Shown: positions 42,053 to 50,746 of the stretch, in pieces
Position numbering within the stretch: position 1 is the first letter of the stretch
How the letters are laid out: each line of letters opens with the position of its first letter
DNA from: Paenibacillus sp. SY21-1
GTDB lineage: Bacteria; Bacillota; Bacilli; Paenibacillales; Paenibacillaceae
Length of the DNA stretch: 64,000 nucleotides
Direction of reading: 5' to 3'
Assembly (NCBI RefSeq): GCF_005222705.1
Contig: NZ_STGF01000016.1
Coordinates: 1-64,000, forward strand
Notes under the pieces: generated by a model
What the model was told of the DNA's origin: nothing
Database searches by the model: none
The model's input: only the letters and a program-made list of their open reading frames with translations
Translations under genes and position numbers: made by a program

Positions 42053-43780
42053 ATGATCAACTTGCATCAAGAGCGTATACCTGCAACAGCGCCAAATTCA
42101 AATTTAAAAAGCTACGAGACGGAATCAGCCTCTTTTAATTGGGCGGAGTTGGAAAAAGAATTTTCATGGCATGACACGGGCAAAGTAAATATGGCTTATG
42201 AAGCGATCGACCGGCATGTGGAAGAAGGAAGAGGAGGAAAAACGGCATTACTATATAGCGATCCACTGCGGGAAGAAAGCTATACGTTCGAGCAGCTTAG
42301 CAGGCAGTCTAATCGATTTGCCAACGTATTGCGGAATCTCGGCGTCTCCAAAGGGGAGCGGGTATTTATTTTTATGCCCCGAACGCCGGAGCTTTATTTT
42401 AGCGCTTTGGGAGCATTTAAAGTAGGCGCTGTCGTCGGCCCGCTGTTTGAAGCCTTTATGGAGACGGCCGTTAAGGATAGGCTGCTGGATAGCGGGGCCG
42501 TAGCGATCGTAACTACGCCGGCGCTGCTGCCTCGCATCAAACGTGAGGAATTGCCGGAGCTGAAGCACATTGTCGTTTTTGGGGAGGACGTCCAGGAGGA
42601 GGAGGAGGGCATCATCGATTTCAAGCGGGCTATGGCCGCTGCGGCAGAGGAAGCCGAAATCGAATGGCTGGATCGTGAGGATGGATTGATTCTTCATTAT
42701 ACCTCAGGCTCCACTGGCAAGCCTAAAGGCGTCTACCATGTACAAAATGCGATGATCCAGCACAAGTACACAGGCGAGGTTGTGCTGGATCTTCAGGAGA
42801 ATGACGTGTATTGGTGTACGGCTGATCCAGGCTGGGTAACCGGCACTTCTTACGGTATTTTTGCTCCTTGGCTGAACGGAGCGACCAATGTAATCCGCGG
42901 CGGCCGTTTTAGCCCAGGCGACTGGTATCAGGTCATTCAGAAGTACGGTGTGACGGTCTGGTACAGTGCGCCTACCGCCTTCCGGATGCTGATGGGTGCG
43001 GGCGATGATGTGTCCCAGCAATATGATTTGTCGAGTCTGCGTCATGTGTTAAGCGTAGGCGAGCCGTTAAACCCGGAGGTTGTGCGCTGGGGGCTAAAGG
43101 TATATGGCCAGCGTATTCACGATACATGGTGGATGACGGAAACGGGAGGGCAGCTCATTTGCAACTATCCAAGCATGGATATTAAGCCAGGCTCGATGGG
43201 CAAGCCGTTGCCAGGCATTCAGGCAGCCATTATTGATGATAGCGGCAACGAGGTTGAGCCCTACCGGATGGGCAATTTGGCGATACGTACCCCGTGGCCG
43301 TCGATGATGCGCAAAATCTGGAACAATCCGTCCAAATACGAGGAGTATTTCTATTTGAAGGGCTGGTATGTGTCAGGAGATTCTGCCTATATGGACGAGG
43401 ATGGATATTTCTGGTTCCAAGGCAGGATCGACGATGTGATTAATACGGCAGGCGAGCGGGTAGGCCCGTTTGAGGTCGAAAGCAAGCTGGTTGAGCATCC
43501 GGCAGTCGCGGAAGCGGGGGTTATTGGCAAGCCGGATCCGATGCGCGGAGAAATCATTAAAGCGTTTATTGCGCTGCGGCAAGGTTTTGAAGCGTCCGAT
43601 CAACTGAAACAGGAAATATCCCAGTTCGTTAAGGTGGGGCTATCCGCTCACGCAGCACCGCGTGAAATTGAATTTAAGGATAAGCTGCCAAAGACGAGAA
43701 GCGGTAAAATTATGCGTCGTGTGCTAAAAGCTTGGGAGCTTAATTTGCCGACCGGCGATCTTTCAACGATTGAGGACTAA
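42053..43780 (+). CDS. acsA: acetyl-CoA synthetase
   Basis: 575 residues, ANL superfamily. Acetate + ATP + CoA to acetyl-CoA. Motifs: LILHYTSGSTGKPKG (ATP loop), WWMTETGGQ, YVSGDSAYMDEDGYFWFQGR and the C-terminal KLPKTRSGKIMRR, which contains the lysine acetylated by AcuA and freed by AcuC. ATG 42053 follows a GAGAGTGA site. Divergent from acuA. Likely repressed by CcpA on glucose through the cre at 42001. Confidence 0.96.
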   Translation: MINLHQERIPATAPNSNLKSYETESASFNWAELEKEFSWHDTGKVNMAYEAIDRHVEEGRGGKTALLYSDPLREESYTFEQLSRQSNRFANVLRNLGVSKGERVFIFMPRTPELYFSALGAFKVGAVVGPLFEAFMETAVKDRLLDSGAVAIVTTPALLPRIKREELPELKHIVVFGEDVQEEEEGIIDFKRAMAAAAEEAEIEWLDREDGLILHYTSGSTGKPKGVYHVQNAMIQHKYTGEVVLDLQENDVYWCTADPGWVTGTSYGIFAPWLNGATNVIRGGRFSPGDWYQVIQKYGVTVWYSAPTAFRMLMGAGDDVSQQYDLSSLRHVLSVGEPLNPEVVRWGLKVYGQRIHDTWWMTETGGQLICNYPSMDIKPGSMGKPLPGIQAAIIDDSGNEVEPYRMGNLAIRTPWPSMMRKIWNNPSKYEEYFYLKGWYVSGDSAYMDEDGYFWFQGRIDDVINTAGERVGPFEVESKLVEHPAVAEAGVIGKPDPMRGEIIKAFIALRQGFEASDQLKQEISQFVKVGLSAHAAPREIEFKDKLPKTRSGKIMRRVLKAWELNLPTGDLSTIED

Positions 43781-43785
43781 AAAGA

Positions 43786-43825
43786 AGGCCCGTACTTGCC
43801 GCTTAAAAGCAGCATGTACGGGCCT
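43786..43825. terminator. terminator between acsA and the VOC gene
   Basis: AGGCCCGTAC and GTACGGGCCT form a perfect 10-bp stem; the A-rich left flank gives U residues on the minus strand. Confidence 0.7.
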
Positions 43826-43845
43826 ATTTGTGTGTCTTTATTCAA

Positions 43846-44229
43846 TCAGCGCTGGAACAATTCAATACGCTCGCGGTCCGGACCTTCAACAAAAAAGTAA
43901 CGATAGCCGTTAGGCAAAGTTGTAATGTCCTCATCCACAAAGGTGACTGGCAGCTCCTTTAGCCGCGCGAATTCAGCATTCACATCCGTTACTGTAATGG
44001 CAAAATGATGCACCTTGCCTTCGGCAGGCAAGCTGTCGTTATAGCCATGAACAAGCTCAAGCTCGGTTTCATCCGAGCCGCCGAGTCCCAAAAAGGCCAA
44101 TTCAATTACGCCGTTCGTATGCAGCATTCTACCTTTTAATTCAAAACCGATAACGTTTGTGTAAAAGTCGATGGAGACGTCCATGTCTTTTACCATTACG
44201 CCAACATGATCCAGCTTCTGCAAACCCAT
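43846..44229 (-). CDS. VOC/glyoxalase family protein
   Basis: 127 residues. Paired beta-alpha-beta-beta-beta modules: KLDHVGVMVKDMDVSIDFY with a metal-type His, ELELVHGY with Glu, VHHFAITVTDVNAEF with His, and the C-terminal RERIELFQ with Glu. This is the complete H-E-H-E metal set of glyoxalase I-like enzymes. Lactoylglutathione lyase or methylmalonyl-CoA epimerase-type activity is possible. AGGAGGAACA precedes the ATG. Starts 24 bases after the PBP gene stop on the same strand. Confidence 0.85.
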   Translation of the reverse strand: MGLQKLDHVGVMVKDMDVSIDFYTNVIGFELKGRMLHTNGVIELAFLGLGGSDETELELVHGYNDSLPAEGKVHHFAITVTDVNAEFARLKELPVTFVDEDITTLPNGYRYFFVEGPDRERIELFQR

Positions 44230-44253
44230 CTATTGTTCCTCCTCAAGCGGTCG

Positions 44254-47200
44254 TTATTTTACCGTTACCATGGCCGACGGATTCGATTCCCCTTTGGCAT
44301 TCTCGGCAGAAACGAAAAACGCGCCGGTAACAAGCGGTGCTACATATTCAAAGCGAGTATCCGTCGTCGATGCGATTCTGGAATATTGCCCGTCATTGCC
44401 AGGGCTGTAATAGATGTGATACTGCTTCACATTATCCGAAGCCGCGTTAGCTGACCATGTCAACCGGACGCTTAAATCCGTTTTTTGCGCCTTCACGCCG
44501 CTTGGACTGGAAGGCGCAGCCGTTGCCTCGCCCGATTGCTCCGAACCTCCGGAGGAGGAAGGCGTCTCCGGTGTTGGCGTCGCTCCGAATGCAAGAACTT
44601 GATTGCCGGTTGACTCTCGGCCAACCACGTCGACTGCAGCCACATAATAGCTTGCTGCACCTCCAGCGGCCTGAATGTTGAATGCATTGCCTGCTCCGGT
44701 CACAATGGAAGAACCGATCTTCTCGAATGGTCCTTGATTGAGGGAGCGATACAACCGGTAGCCGACTACATCCTGGGACGGACTGTCCGAGAATGAAACC
44801 GTCAGCGCATTTCCGTTAGCCGCCAGCTTGGAGCCTGCAGGCGGTGCCGGAGCGGCGCCGTCATCCCCGCGCGGGTCCGTCTTGGACGGAGCGTTATTGG
44901 CAGCGTCTGCCGGCAAATACACCGACATAGCTCGACGGCTGCCGGCCGGCAGCTTCGCTTGGGCAGCCTGGATTTCTTCCATTAGCGCATCAAGCGGCTT
45001 TTTACGCTTGATCAGCACTTTTTGCTGCAGCATATCCGCAGGTGTAGCAGCATTTGGAATATAGTTAACACCGTTAACCGTAATAATGTTCATGCTGACG
45101 AGCGTATCGTCAGTCTTTTTTGGTATGTCCTTTTTATTGAACCAATCGGTAACAAGCATGCCGGCAGATTTCGTCAACTGGCTTGGAAGCAGACCGCTGG
45201 CGCTGGATACCGTAGCCTTGACGATCCCCTCCGGCCGCTCGAATTCCTTCGCAACGAACATCTCGGGTTTGACGTCCGTCACCTTGTTCATAATAAGCGC
45301 CCATATCGATCGAGCTCTAGCTTTGCCGGCCTCCGACAACGAATTGATTTGCTCCTCGTAGCCCGACCATACGCCTAGCGTAACCTCTGGCGTAAAGCCC
45401 ATAAACCAGACGTCTCCGTAGCTTTGAGTAGAGCCGGTTTTGCCTGCAATCGGAATTTTGCCGTACTTGTCAAATTGCGAGGTCAGCTTGTTGCCTGAAC
45501 CGCTTCGATCGGAAATGACGGTGCGAAGCATGTCGGTCATAAGAAACGCGCTTTGCTCCGAGAATACTTGCTGCGGCTCCATTTTGTGCTCATAAACGAT
45601 TTTGCCATTGGCATCGGTAATTCGCTGAATCATGTAAGCGTCATTAAAGACGCCTTTGTTCGGAATAGCCCCGTATGCGTTTGTAAGCTCCTCGACGGAA
45701 ACGCCAATTCTCAAACCGCCGATAACGCCTGTTTGAGAATACGCGTCCTCAGGCTGGAGCGTCGTAATGCCGAGTTTTTTGACAAAATCCCAAGCATTCT
45801 CGATTTTTACCTCTTCGTTAAAAATTTTGAGCGCCGGCAGGTTGAGTGAGCGGTTGAGCGCTTCCCGCGCGGTCACAAGGCCCGCAAACTTGCGATTGAC
45901 GTTCATCGGAATATGGAAGCCCTTTTGGCCGTCCTTCATAACAATTGGCGCATCGTCGATAATGCTGGCCGGTTGAATAATGCCCATTTCGATGCCCGGC
46001 AAATAAGCGGCGAGCGTCTTCATTGTCGAACCCGGCTGGCGCGTCATTTGAGTCGCGTAGTTCAACTGCTCCTCATAAAAGTCGCGTCCTTCGAGCATGC
46101 CCAGAATGGCGCCTGTCTTGTGGTCGAGCATAATCGCTGCGATTTGCTCCAATCCTTTTTCTTCACTGTAAGGAGAGAAGTTGTCGGCGTTGGTGCCGAT
46201 CTCCCGCATAAGCTGATAAATATCCTTGTCGATGGTGGTGTACACATGATAACCGCCGCGCAGCAGTTGATCGCGTGCCTCCTCGATTAACGGAGCGTTC
46301 TCTTTTTTGCGAAGATCTTCTTTATTCAGGCTCGGATCTTGCTGAAGCAGAAGCACTTCCGCCGCTTGCCGCTCGGCTTCAAGCATCAAATAAGGATACG
46401 TCGTGTAGGCTTTTTCGCTTGGCTCCGCAAGGGTAGAACGAATATCGAAGGCCAGAGCCTCGTCGTATTCCTGCTCGGTGATGCGTCCGGTTTCGTGCAT
46501 GCGCATCAGCACGGTTTTGAGTCGTCCCATGGCAAGCTTAAAGCCTGCTTCATTAAATTCCCCTTTGCCGTTGAAGGCAGTATAGGCGGAAGGACGCTGC
46601 GGCAAGCCGGCCAAATATGCCGCTTGCGCAAGGTTTAGCTGGTTAAGATCGGTAATGTTAAAAATGCCCTTGGCTGCTGCCTTGATGCCGAACAAGTTGT
46701 AGCCGGTCGAACCGTTGCCGAACGGCACCTTGTTCAAATAAGCTGTGAGAATCTCCTCTTTCGTCAAATAACGCTCCATGCGAAGCGAGAGGAAAATTTC
46801 CTTGATTTTGCGGCTGTCGGTCTTGTCCAGGCTCAAAAATACCCGGCGAGCCAACTGCTGGGTCAGTGTGCTGCCCCCGGTCTGCGTATCTTCATTCAAC
46901 AATTTCTGCTTGATCGCGCGACCAAGACCGTTGATATCGACGCCGTTATGTTCGTAAAAATTGTTGTCCTCAATACCAAGCACCGCATTGATCACCTGTG
47001 GCGGAAGATCATCGTATGTAATAATCATCCTGTCCTCAGAGGTGCGAAGCTGACCGACAAGCGTCTCATCGTTGAAGTATACGAAGCCTGTGATGGCATT
47101 CTCTCCAACCTTCTCTTCAATAACGGTTCGCGGTCTGATTTCTTCTCCTTTGACTAGCGCGGCAACGTAACCGGTAAGCGCTCCCCCGATCAGCAAGCCA

Positions 47201-47313
47201 AAAAAGATGCCGAAATAGATGACCCATTTAACCGTTATAAAGGTAACAAGTCCGAATGTTCGCCATCCGCTGGATTTAGGCGGGGTCGGCGATGATTGAT
47301 GCTCTTCCTGCAT
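44254..47313 (-). CDS. class A penicillin-binding protein 1 with two FN3 domains
   Basis: 1019 residues. Cytoplasmic tail, one membrane helix (about 25-50), glycosyltransferase GT51 (EDNNFYEHNGVDINGLGRA with the catalytic Glu; GGSTLTQQLARR; KIKEIFLSLRMER), then the transpeptidase with STMK, SLN and KTGS motifs (AGKTGSTQSYGD). Two fibronectin type III repeats follow at about 820-905 and 932-1019 (TVSFSDSPSQDVVGYRLYRS; LTWSANAASDNVKQYHIYYS). The FN3 tail is common in Bacillales PBP1 homologues. Builds and cross-links peptidoglycan. AGGAGGAGACAGG precedes the ATG. Confidence 0.95.
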   Translation of the reverse strand: MQEEHQSSPTPPKSSGWRTFGLVTFITVKWVIYFGIFFGLLIGGALTGYVAALVKGEEIRPRTVIEEKVGENAITGFVYFNDETLVGQLRTSEDRMIITYDDLPPQVINAVLGIEDNNFYEHNGVDINGLGRAIKQKLLNEDTQTGGSTLTQQLARRVFLSLDKTDSRKIKEIFLSLRMERYLTKEEILTAYLNKVPFGNGSTGYNLFGIKAAAKGIFNITDLNQLNLAQAAYLAGLPQRPSAYTAFNGKGEFNEAGFKLAMGRLKTVLMRMHETGRITEQEYDEALAFDIRSTLAEPSEKAYTTYPYLMLEAERQAAEVLLLQQDPSLNKEDLRKKENAPLIEEARDQLLRGGYHVYTTIDKDIYQLMREIGTNADNFSPYSEEKGLEQIAAIMLDHKTGAILGMLEGRDFYEEQLNYATQMTRQPGSTMKTLAAYLPGIEMGIIQPASIIDDAPIVMKDGQKGFHIPMNVNRKFAGLVTAREALNRSLNLPALKIFNEEVKIENAWDFVKKLGITTLQPEDAYSQTGVIGGLRIGVSVEELTNAYGAIPNKGVFNDAYMIQRITDANGKIVYEHKMEPQQVFSEQSAFLMTDMLRTVISDRSGSGNKLTSQFDKYGKIPIAGKTGSTQSYGDVWFMGFTPEVTLGVWSGYEEQINSLSEAGKARARSIWALIMNKVTDVKPEMFVAKEFERPEGIVKATVSSASGLLPSQLTKSAGMLVTDWFNKKDIPKKTDDTLVSMNIITVNGVNYIPNAATPADMLQQKVLIKRKKPLDALMEEIQAAQAKLPAGSRRAMSVYLPADAANNAPSKTDPRGDDGAAPAPPAGSKLAANGNALTVSFSDSPSQDVVGYRLYRSLNQGPFEKIGSSIVTGAGNAFNIQAAGGAASYYVAAVDVVGRESTGNQVLAFGATPTPETPSSSGGSEQSGEATAAPSSPSGVKAQKTDLSVRLTWSANAASDNVKQYHIYYSPGNDGQYSRIASTTDTRFEYVAPLVTGAFFVSAENAKGESNPSAMVTVK

Positions 47314-47345
47314 TCTCCTGTCTCCTCCTCTAAATAGCAGCTTTA

Positions 47346-47354
47346 ATTATAACA
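47346..47354 (-). promoter_or_regulatory. extended -10 promoter of the PBP gene
   Basis: On the minus strand TGTTATAAT contains a perfect -10 box (47351-47346) and the TGn extension, about 35 bases before the start codon. Confidence 0.45.
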
Positions 47355-47547
47355 TAAATCGGCAAAGGAAGCAGGTTATTAACTGTATGGCGGCTTCGAG
47401 CGAAATAATGGCTAAAATCAGCGTTTTAGCTTAAATTGGCCGGTAAAATGTCAGTTTTTTAATTTTTCTGAATCTTTTCTTGCGCTAGCGCGTAATAAAT
47501 AGCGGAAGCTGTTCAAATTAATGGATGTGGAGGAAGGGGGAAGGAGG

Positions 47548-48078
47548 TTGGAAACACTATTTCTCGCCTGTCTGGCTGGAGGAATTCTGTACGCGCTCGT
47601 GACGGTTGTGTTTGGGGACTGGCTGGGACAGGTGCTGGACGGCGCGCTGGAATTTTTGTCGCTGGACGGCCATTCGTTTTTTTCTCCATCTTCGCTGGTA
47701 GGCGGCATTACCGTTTTTGGAGGCGCAGGCCTGCTGCTCACGCGGTATTCTTCATGGGGAGCCGTCGTCATTCTGCTGCTGGCTGCGCTCATCGCAATCG
47801 CTGCGGGAGCGGGAATCTTCTTTTTGTACGTCAAGCCGATGGAGGACAGCGAAAATTCGATTGCGTTTTCCGCAGCGGAATTGTCCGGAGCGCTCGCCGA
47901 AGTGCTGGTTCCGATTCCTTCAAAGGGTTATGGCGAGGTGCTTGTTAAGGTCGGAGCGGGCTTTACGAATCAAATTGCCGCAAGCTTTGACGGTGTGGAA
48001 ATTGCCGGTGGGGCAAAGGTTGTAGTCGTTGAGATGAAAGATCATACCCTGTACGTATCGGAAATTCATCTGCCGTAG
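47548..48078 (+). CDS. yuaF: YuaF-like NfeD family membrane protein
   Basis: 176 residues. Three or four membrane helices (LFLACLAGGILYALVTVVFG; GGAGLLLTRYSSWGAVVILL; IAAGAGIFFLYVKPM) and a C-terminal OB-like beta barrel (AEVLVPIPSKGYGEVLVKVG). It matches B. subtilis YuaF, which is encoded before the flotillin YuaG (FloT). TTG 47548 is the best start by homology; a dense purine tract upstream serves as ribosome binding site, though spacing is odd. ATG 47521 lacks a site. The floT gene follows after 39 bases. Confidence 0.8.
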   Translation: METLFLACLAGGILYALVTVVFGDWLGQVLDGALEFLSLDGHSFFSPSSLVGGITVFGGAGLLLTRYSSWGAVVILLLAALIAIAAGAGIFFLYVKPMEDSENSIAFSAAELSGALAEVLVPIPSKGYGEVLVKVGAGFTNQIAASFDGVEIAGGAKVVVVEMKDHTLYVSEIHLP

Positions 48079-48117
48079 AGGCAAAGAACTGAGGGAAAAG
48101 AGAGAGGAGAACTGCAA

Positions 48118-49647
48118 ATGCCTGATTTTTTGCTTATTCCTGTAATTGTCCTAGGAGTTATCGTCGTGCTTGGTCTTGCGTTCTGGGCCAGATACAAAAC
48201 CGTTAGTCCGGATGAGGCCATGCTGGTTACCGGCTCGTTTCTGGGAAGTCGGCACGCGAGCGTCGACGATTCCGGCCGCAAGGTCAAAATCATTCGGGGC
48301 GGAGGGGCGTTTATCCTTCCTATTTTTCAAAAGGCGGAGTTTTTATCGTTGCTGTCCCACAAGCTGGACGTGTCTACCCCGGAGGTATATACGGAGCAGG
48401 GGGTTCCGGTTATGGCGGACGGCGTTGCAATTATAAAAATAGGCGGGGCCGTCGAGGATGTGGCGACAGCGGCCGAGCAGTTTCTCGGCAAGCCTACAGA
48501 AGCGCTGAAGGGCGAGGCGCAGGAGGTGCTCGAGGGCCATCTGCGGGCGATTCTCGGCTCCATGACGGTCGAAGAGGTTTATCGTAACCGCGATAAGTTC
48601 GCGCAGGAAGTACAGGGCGTGGCGGCGAAGGATTTGAAAAAGATGGGCTTGCAAATCGTGTCGTTCACGATTAAGGATTTGCGCGACAAGCACGGATATT
48701 TGGACGCGCTTGGCAAGCCGCGTATTGCAGCGGTCAAGCGTGATGCGGAAATTGCCGAAGCCGAAGCGGTGCGTGATGCGAGAATTCAGAAGGCTCACGC
48801 AGCTGAAGCGGGACAAAAGGCCGAGCTGCTGAGGGATACGAACATCGCCGAGGCGGAGAAGGACAAGGAGATGAAGGTTGCATCCTTTAAGCGGGATCAG
48901 GATACGGCGAAGGCCGAGGCGGATCAAGCTTACTCCATTCAAGAGGCGCGGGCCAAGCAGAGCGTGGTCGAGGAGCAAATGAAGGTGGAGCTGGTGCGGA
49001 AAGAGCGCGAGATCGATCTCGAGGCCAAAGAAATTTTGCGGCGCGAGAAGCAATACGACGCGGAAGTGAAAAAGAAAGCGGACGCCGACCGCTATGCGGT
49101 CGAGCAGGCGGCAGAAGCGAACAAGGCCAAGCAGCTGCGTGAGGCGGATGCGCTGCAATATCGGATTGAAGCGGAGGCCAAAGCGCAAGCCGCTCAAAAA
49201 CGGCTTGACGGTCTTGCGGTAGCGGAAGCGGAGAAGGCAAAGGGTACCGCAGAAGCCGAGGTCATCAGGCTGCGCGGCTTGGCCGAAGCGGAAGCGAAAG
49301 AGAAGCTGGCGGAAGCGTTCGAGAAATTTGGCGAAGCGGCCATTCTCGATATTATTGTGAAAATGCTGCCTGAGCTCGCCGGCAAGGTAGCGGAGCCGAT
49401 CAGCAGCATTGACAAGCTGACCGTTGTGGACACAGGCAATGGCGAAGGCGCGGCTCGTTTAAGCAATTATGTTACGTCGCTGATGTCAACCGCCCCTGAA
49501 ATGCTGAAGAGCGTATCGGGCATCGACGTCAATTCGCTTATCAAAGGGCTGACGACCAAGGCGGTTTCAGGTCAGCGCCATTTTGGTCCGGAGAATGCCG
49601 CGGCATTGCCGGCCGTAGCGCCAAAGCCTTCGCAAGATCCGGCCTGA
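48118..49647 (+). CDS. floT: flotillin FloT
   Basis: 509 residues. N-terminal hairpin membrane segment (LLIPVIVLGVIVVLGLAFWA), SPFH domain (about 30-200; VSPDEAMLVTG, LDVSTPEVYTEQGVPVMADG, LKKMGLQIVSFTIKDLRD), then a long Ala/Glu/Lys-rich coiled coil (about 215-400) and a C-terminal multimerisation region. Scaffolds functional membrane microdomains that organise signalling and wall synthesis proteins. GAGAGGAG precedes the ATG. Operon with yuaF; no yuaI-like gene follows. Confidence 0.95.
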   Translation: MPDFLLIPVIVLGVIVVLGLAFWARYKTVSPDEAMLVTGSFLGSRHASVDDSGRKVKIIRGGGAFILPIFQKAEFLSLLSHKLDVSTPEVYTEQGVPVMADGVAIIKIGGAVEDVATAAEQFLGKPTEALKGEAQEVLEGHLRAILGSMTVEEVYRNRDKFAQEVQGVAAKDLKKMGLQIVSFTIKDLRDKHGYLDALGKPRIAAVKRDAEIAEAEAVRDARIQKAHAAEAGQKAELLRDTNIAEAEKDKEMKVASFKRDQDTAKAEADQAYSIQEARAKQSVVEEQMKVELVRKEREIDLEAKEILRREKQYDAEVKKKADADRYAVEQAAEANKAKQLREADALQYRIEAEAKAQAAQKRLDGLAVAEAEKAKGTAEAEVIRLRGLAEAEAKEKLAEAFEKFGEAAILDIIVKMLPELAGKVAEPISSIDKLTVVDTGNGEGAARLSNYVTSLMSTAPEMLKSVSGIDVNSLIKGLTTKAVSGQRHFGPENAAALPAVAPKPSQDPA

Positions 49648-49676
49648 AGCCGGTGGAAGCCGTCATAATAACAAGC

Positions 49677-49708
49677 AAAAACCCTCGAACCAATGGTTCG
49701 AGGGTTTT
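49677..49708. terminator. bidirectional terminator between floT and rpsD
   Basis: AAAACCCTCGAACC and GGTTCGAGGGTTTT are perfectly complementary around a three-base loop, with T residues at both ends. Confidence 0.85.
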
Positions 49709-49734
49709 GTTGTCGATCGGTATAACAGCCAATA

Positions 49735-50337
49735 TTAACGGCTGTAGAACTCGACGATTTGTTTCTCGTCGATATCTTGGGAAAGCTCGCCGCGGTCGGG
49801 AAGACGAACGTATTTGCCTTCAATCGCTTGGTCATTGAATTCCAGGTAGTTAGGAAGGTGATGACGAGCGTCGATTGCTTCTTTAACTGTTTTCAGGCTG
49901 CGGCTGCGCTCGCGCAGGCCGATTACATCGCCGATTGCAACGCTGTACGAAGCGATATCGACTTTTTTGCCGTTAACGGTAACATGTCCGTGGGAAACGA
50001 GCTGACGCGCGCCTGCACGGGAGTTGGACAGACCAAGACGGTAAACGAGATTGTCCAGACGGCTTTCGAGAAGCCCCATGAAGTTTTCACCGGCTTTACC
50101 TTTCATCTTGGCAGCTTTGTCGAACAAGTTGCGGAATTGCTTCTCGTTCAAGCCGTACATGTGGCGAAGCTTTTGTTTCTCTTGCAATTGAACGCCGTAG
50201 CCGCTAAGCTTTTTGCGTTGGTTAGGACCGTGTTGACCAGGGGCGTGAGGACGTTTAGCAAGCTCTTTGCCAGTACCGCTCAGGGAAATGCCGAGACGGC
50301 GGCTTAGTTTAAATTTAGGACCAGTATAACGTGACAT
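49735..50337 (-). CDS. rpsD: 30S ribosomal protein S4
   Basis: 200 residues. MSRYTGPKFKLSRRLGISLS, LRHMYGLNEKQFRNLF, then the S4 RNA-binding domain LDNLVYRLGLSNSRAGARQL and VSHGHVTVNGKKVDI; the ending IVEFYSR is standard. Primary 16S binder that starts 30S assembly. ATG 50337 matches all homologues; the frame runs on to 50481 but only through the leader. Stand-alone rpsD, as in other Bacillales, with autoregulation through the leader. Confidence 0.97.
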   Translation of the reverse strand: MSRYTGPKFKLSRRLGISLSGTGKELAKRPHAPGQHGPNQRKKLSGYGVQLQEKQKLRHMYGLNEKQFRNLFDKAAKMKGKAGENFMGLLESRLDNLVYRLGLSNSRAGARQLVSHGHVTVNGKKVDIASYSVAIGDVIGLRERSRSLKTVKEAIDARHHLPNYLEFNDQAIEGKYVRLPDRGELSQDIDEKQIVEFYSR

Positions 50338-50393
50338 ACGTAGGTTTAACTCCTTCATCAAATAAATTTGAGATTGGGGTTGTGTTTCGCGTA

Positions 50394-50463
50394 AATACGT
50401 CTGATGTCCGAGCATGCTCGTCCCTGGCAGGCAAGTCAGCCGCAGGCCTGCTGCAAACGTATT
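50394..50463 (-). ncRNA. S4-binding leader of rpsD (autoregulatory)
   Basis: On the minus strand AATACGT (50463-50457) and ACGTATT (50400-50394) close a structure that contains the hairpins GCAGGC...GCCTGC and CGAGCATGCTCG. It sits between the promoter and the rpsD ribosome binding site. Firmicutes rpsD is known to be repressed by S4 binding its leader; the match to that motif is by layout, not by covariance. Confidence 0.6.
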
Positions 50464-50511
50464 ACTAGGAGGGTGACACAAAACCGTACGCCCATCTATT
50501 CATCAATAAAT

Positions 50512-50539
50512 TTTATACGATTCGGCAGGGCATTGTCAA
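50512..50539 (-). promoter_or_regulatory. rpsD promoter
   Basis: On the minus strand TTGACA (50539-50534), 16 nt, TATAAA (50517-50512). Confidence 0.7.
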
Positions 50540-50746
50540 GATTGCGAATGGAAATAAATAATTGATATAAGGGAATCAAAAGTCCTATTTTTTAATCGTT
50601 AAAGTAGTGCAAAATTCTTACAAATGAAGTATGATGTTTTTAATCCATAAAATAATCTTAAACAATAAAGGTGCTTTTTATTTTATAATAGATGATTAAA
50701 GTATGCTCATCTCCTTGATTGATGGATAGGAAGGGCTGGGTGCTGC

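Noticed and set aside
48343..49197. 284-codon antisense frame over floT
   Set aside because: It mirrors the Ala/Glu/Lys-repeat coding of the flotillin coiled coil and has a Leu/Arg-skewed composition typical of antisense shadows.
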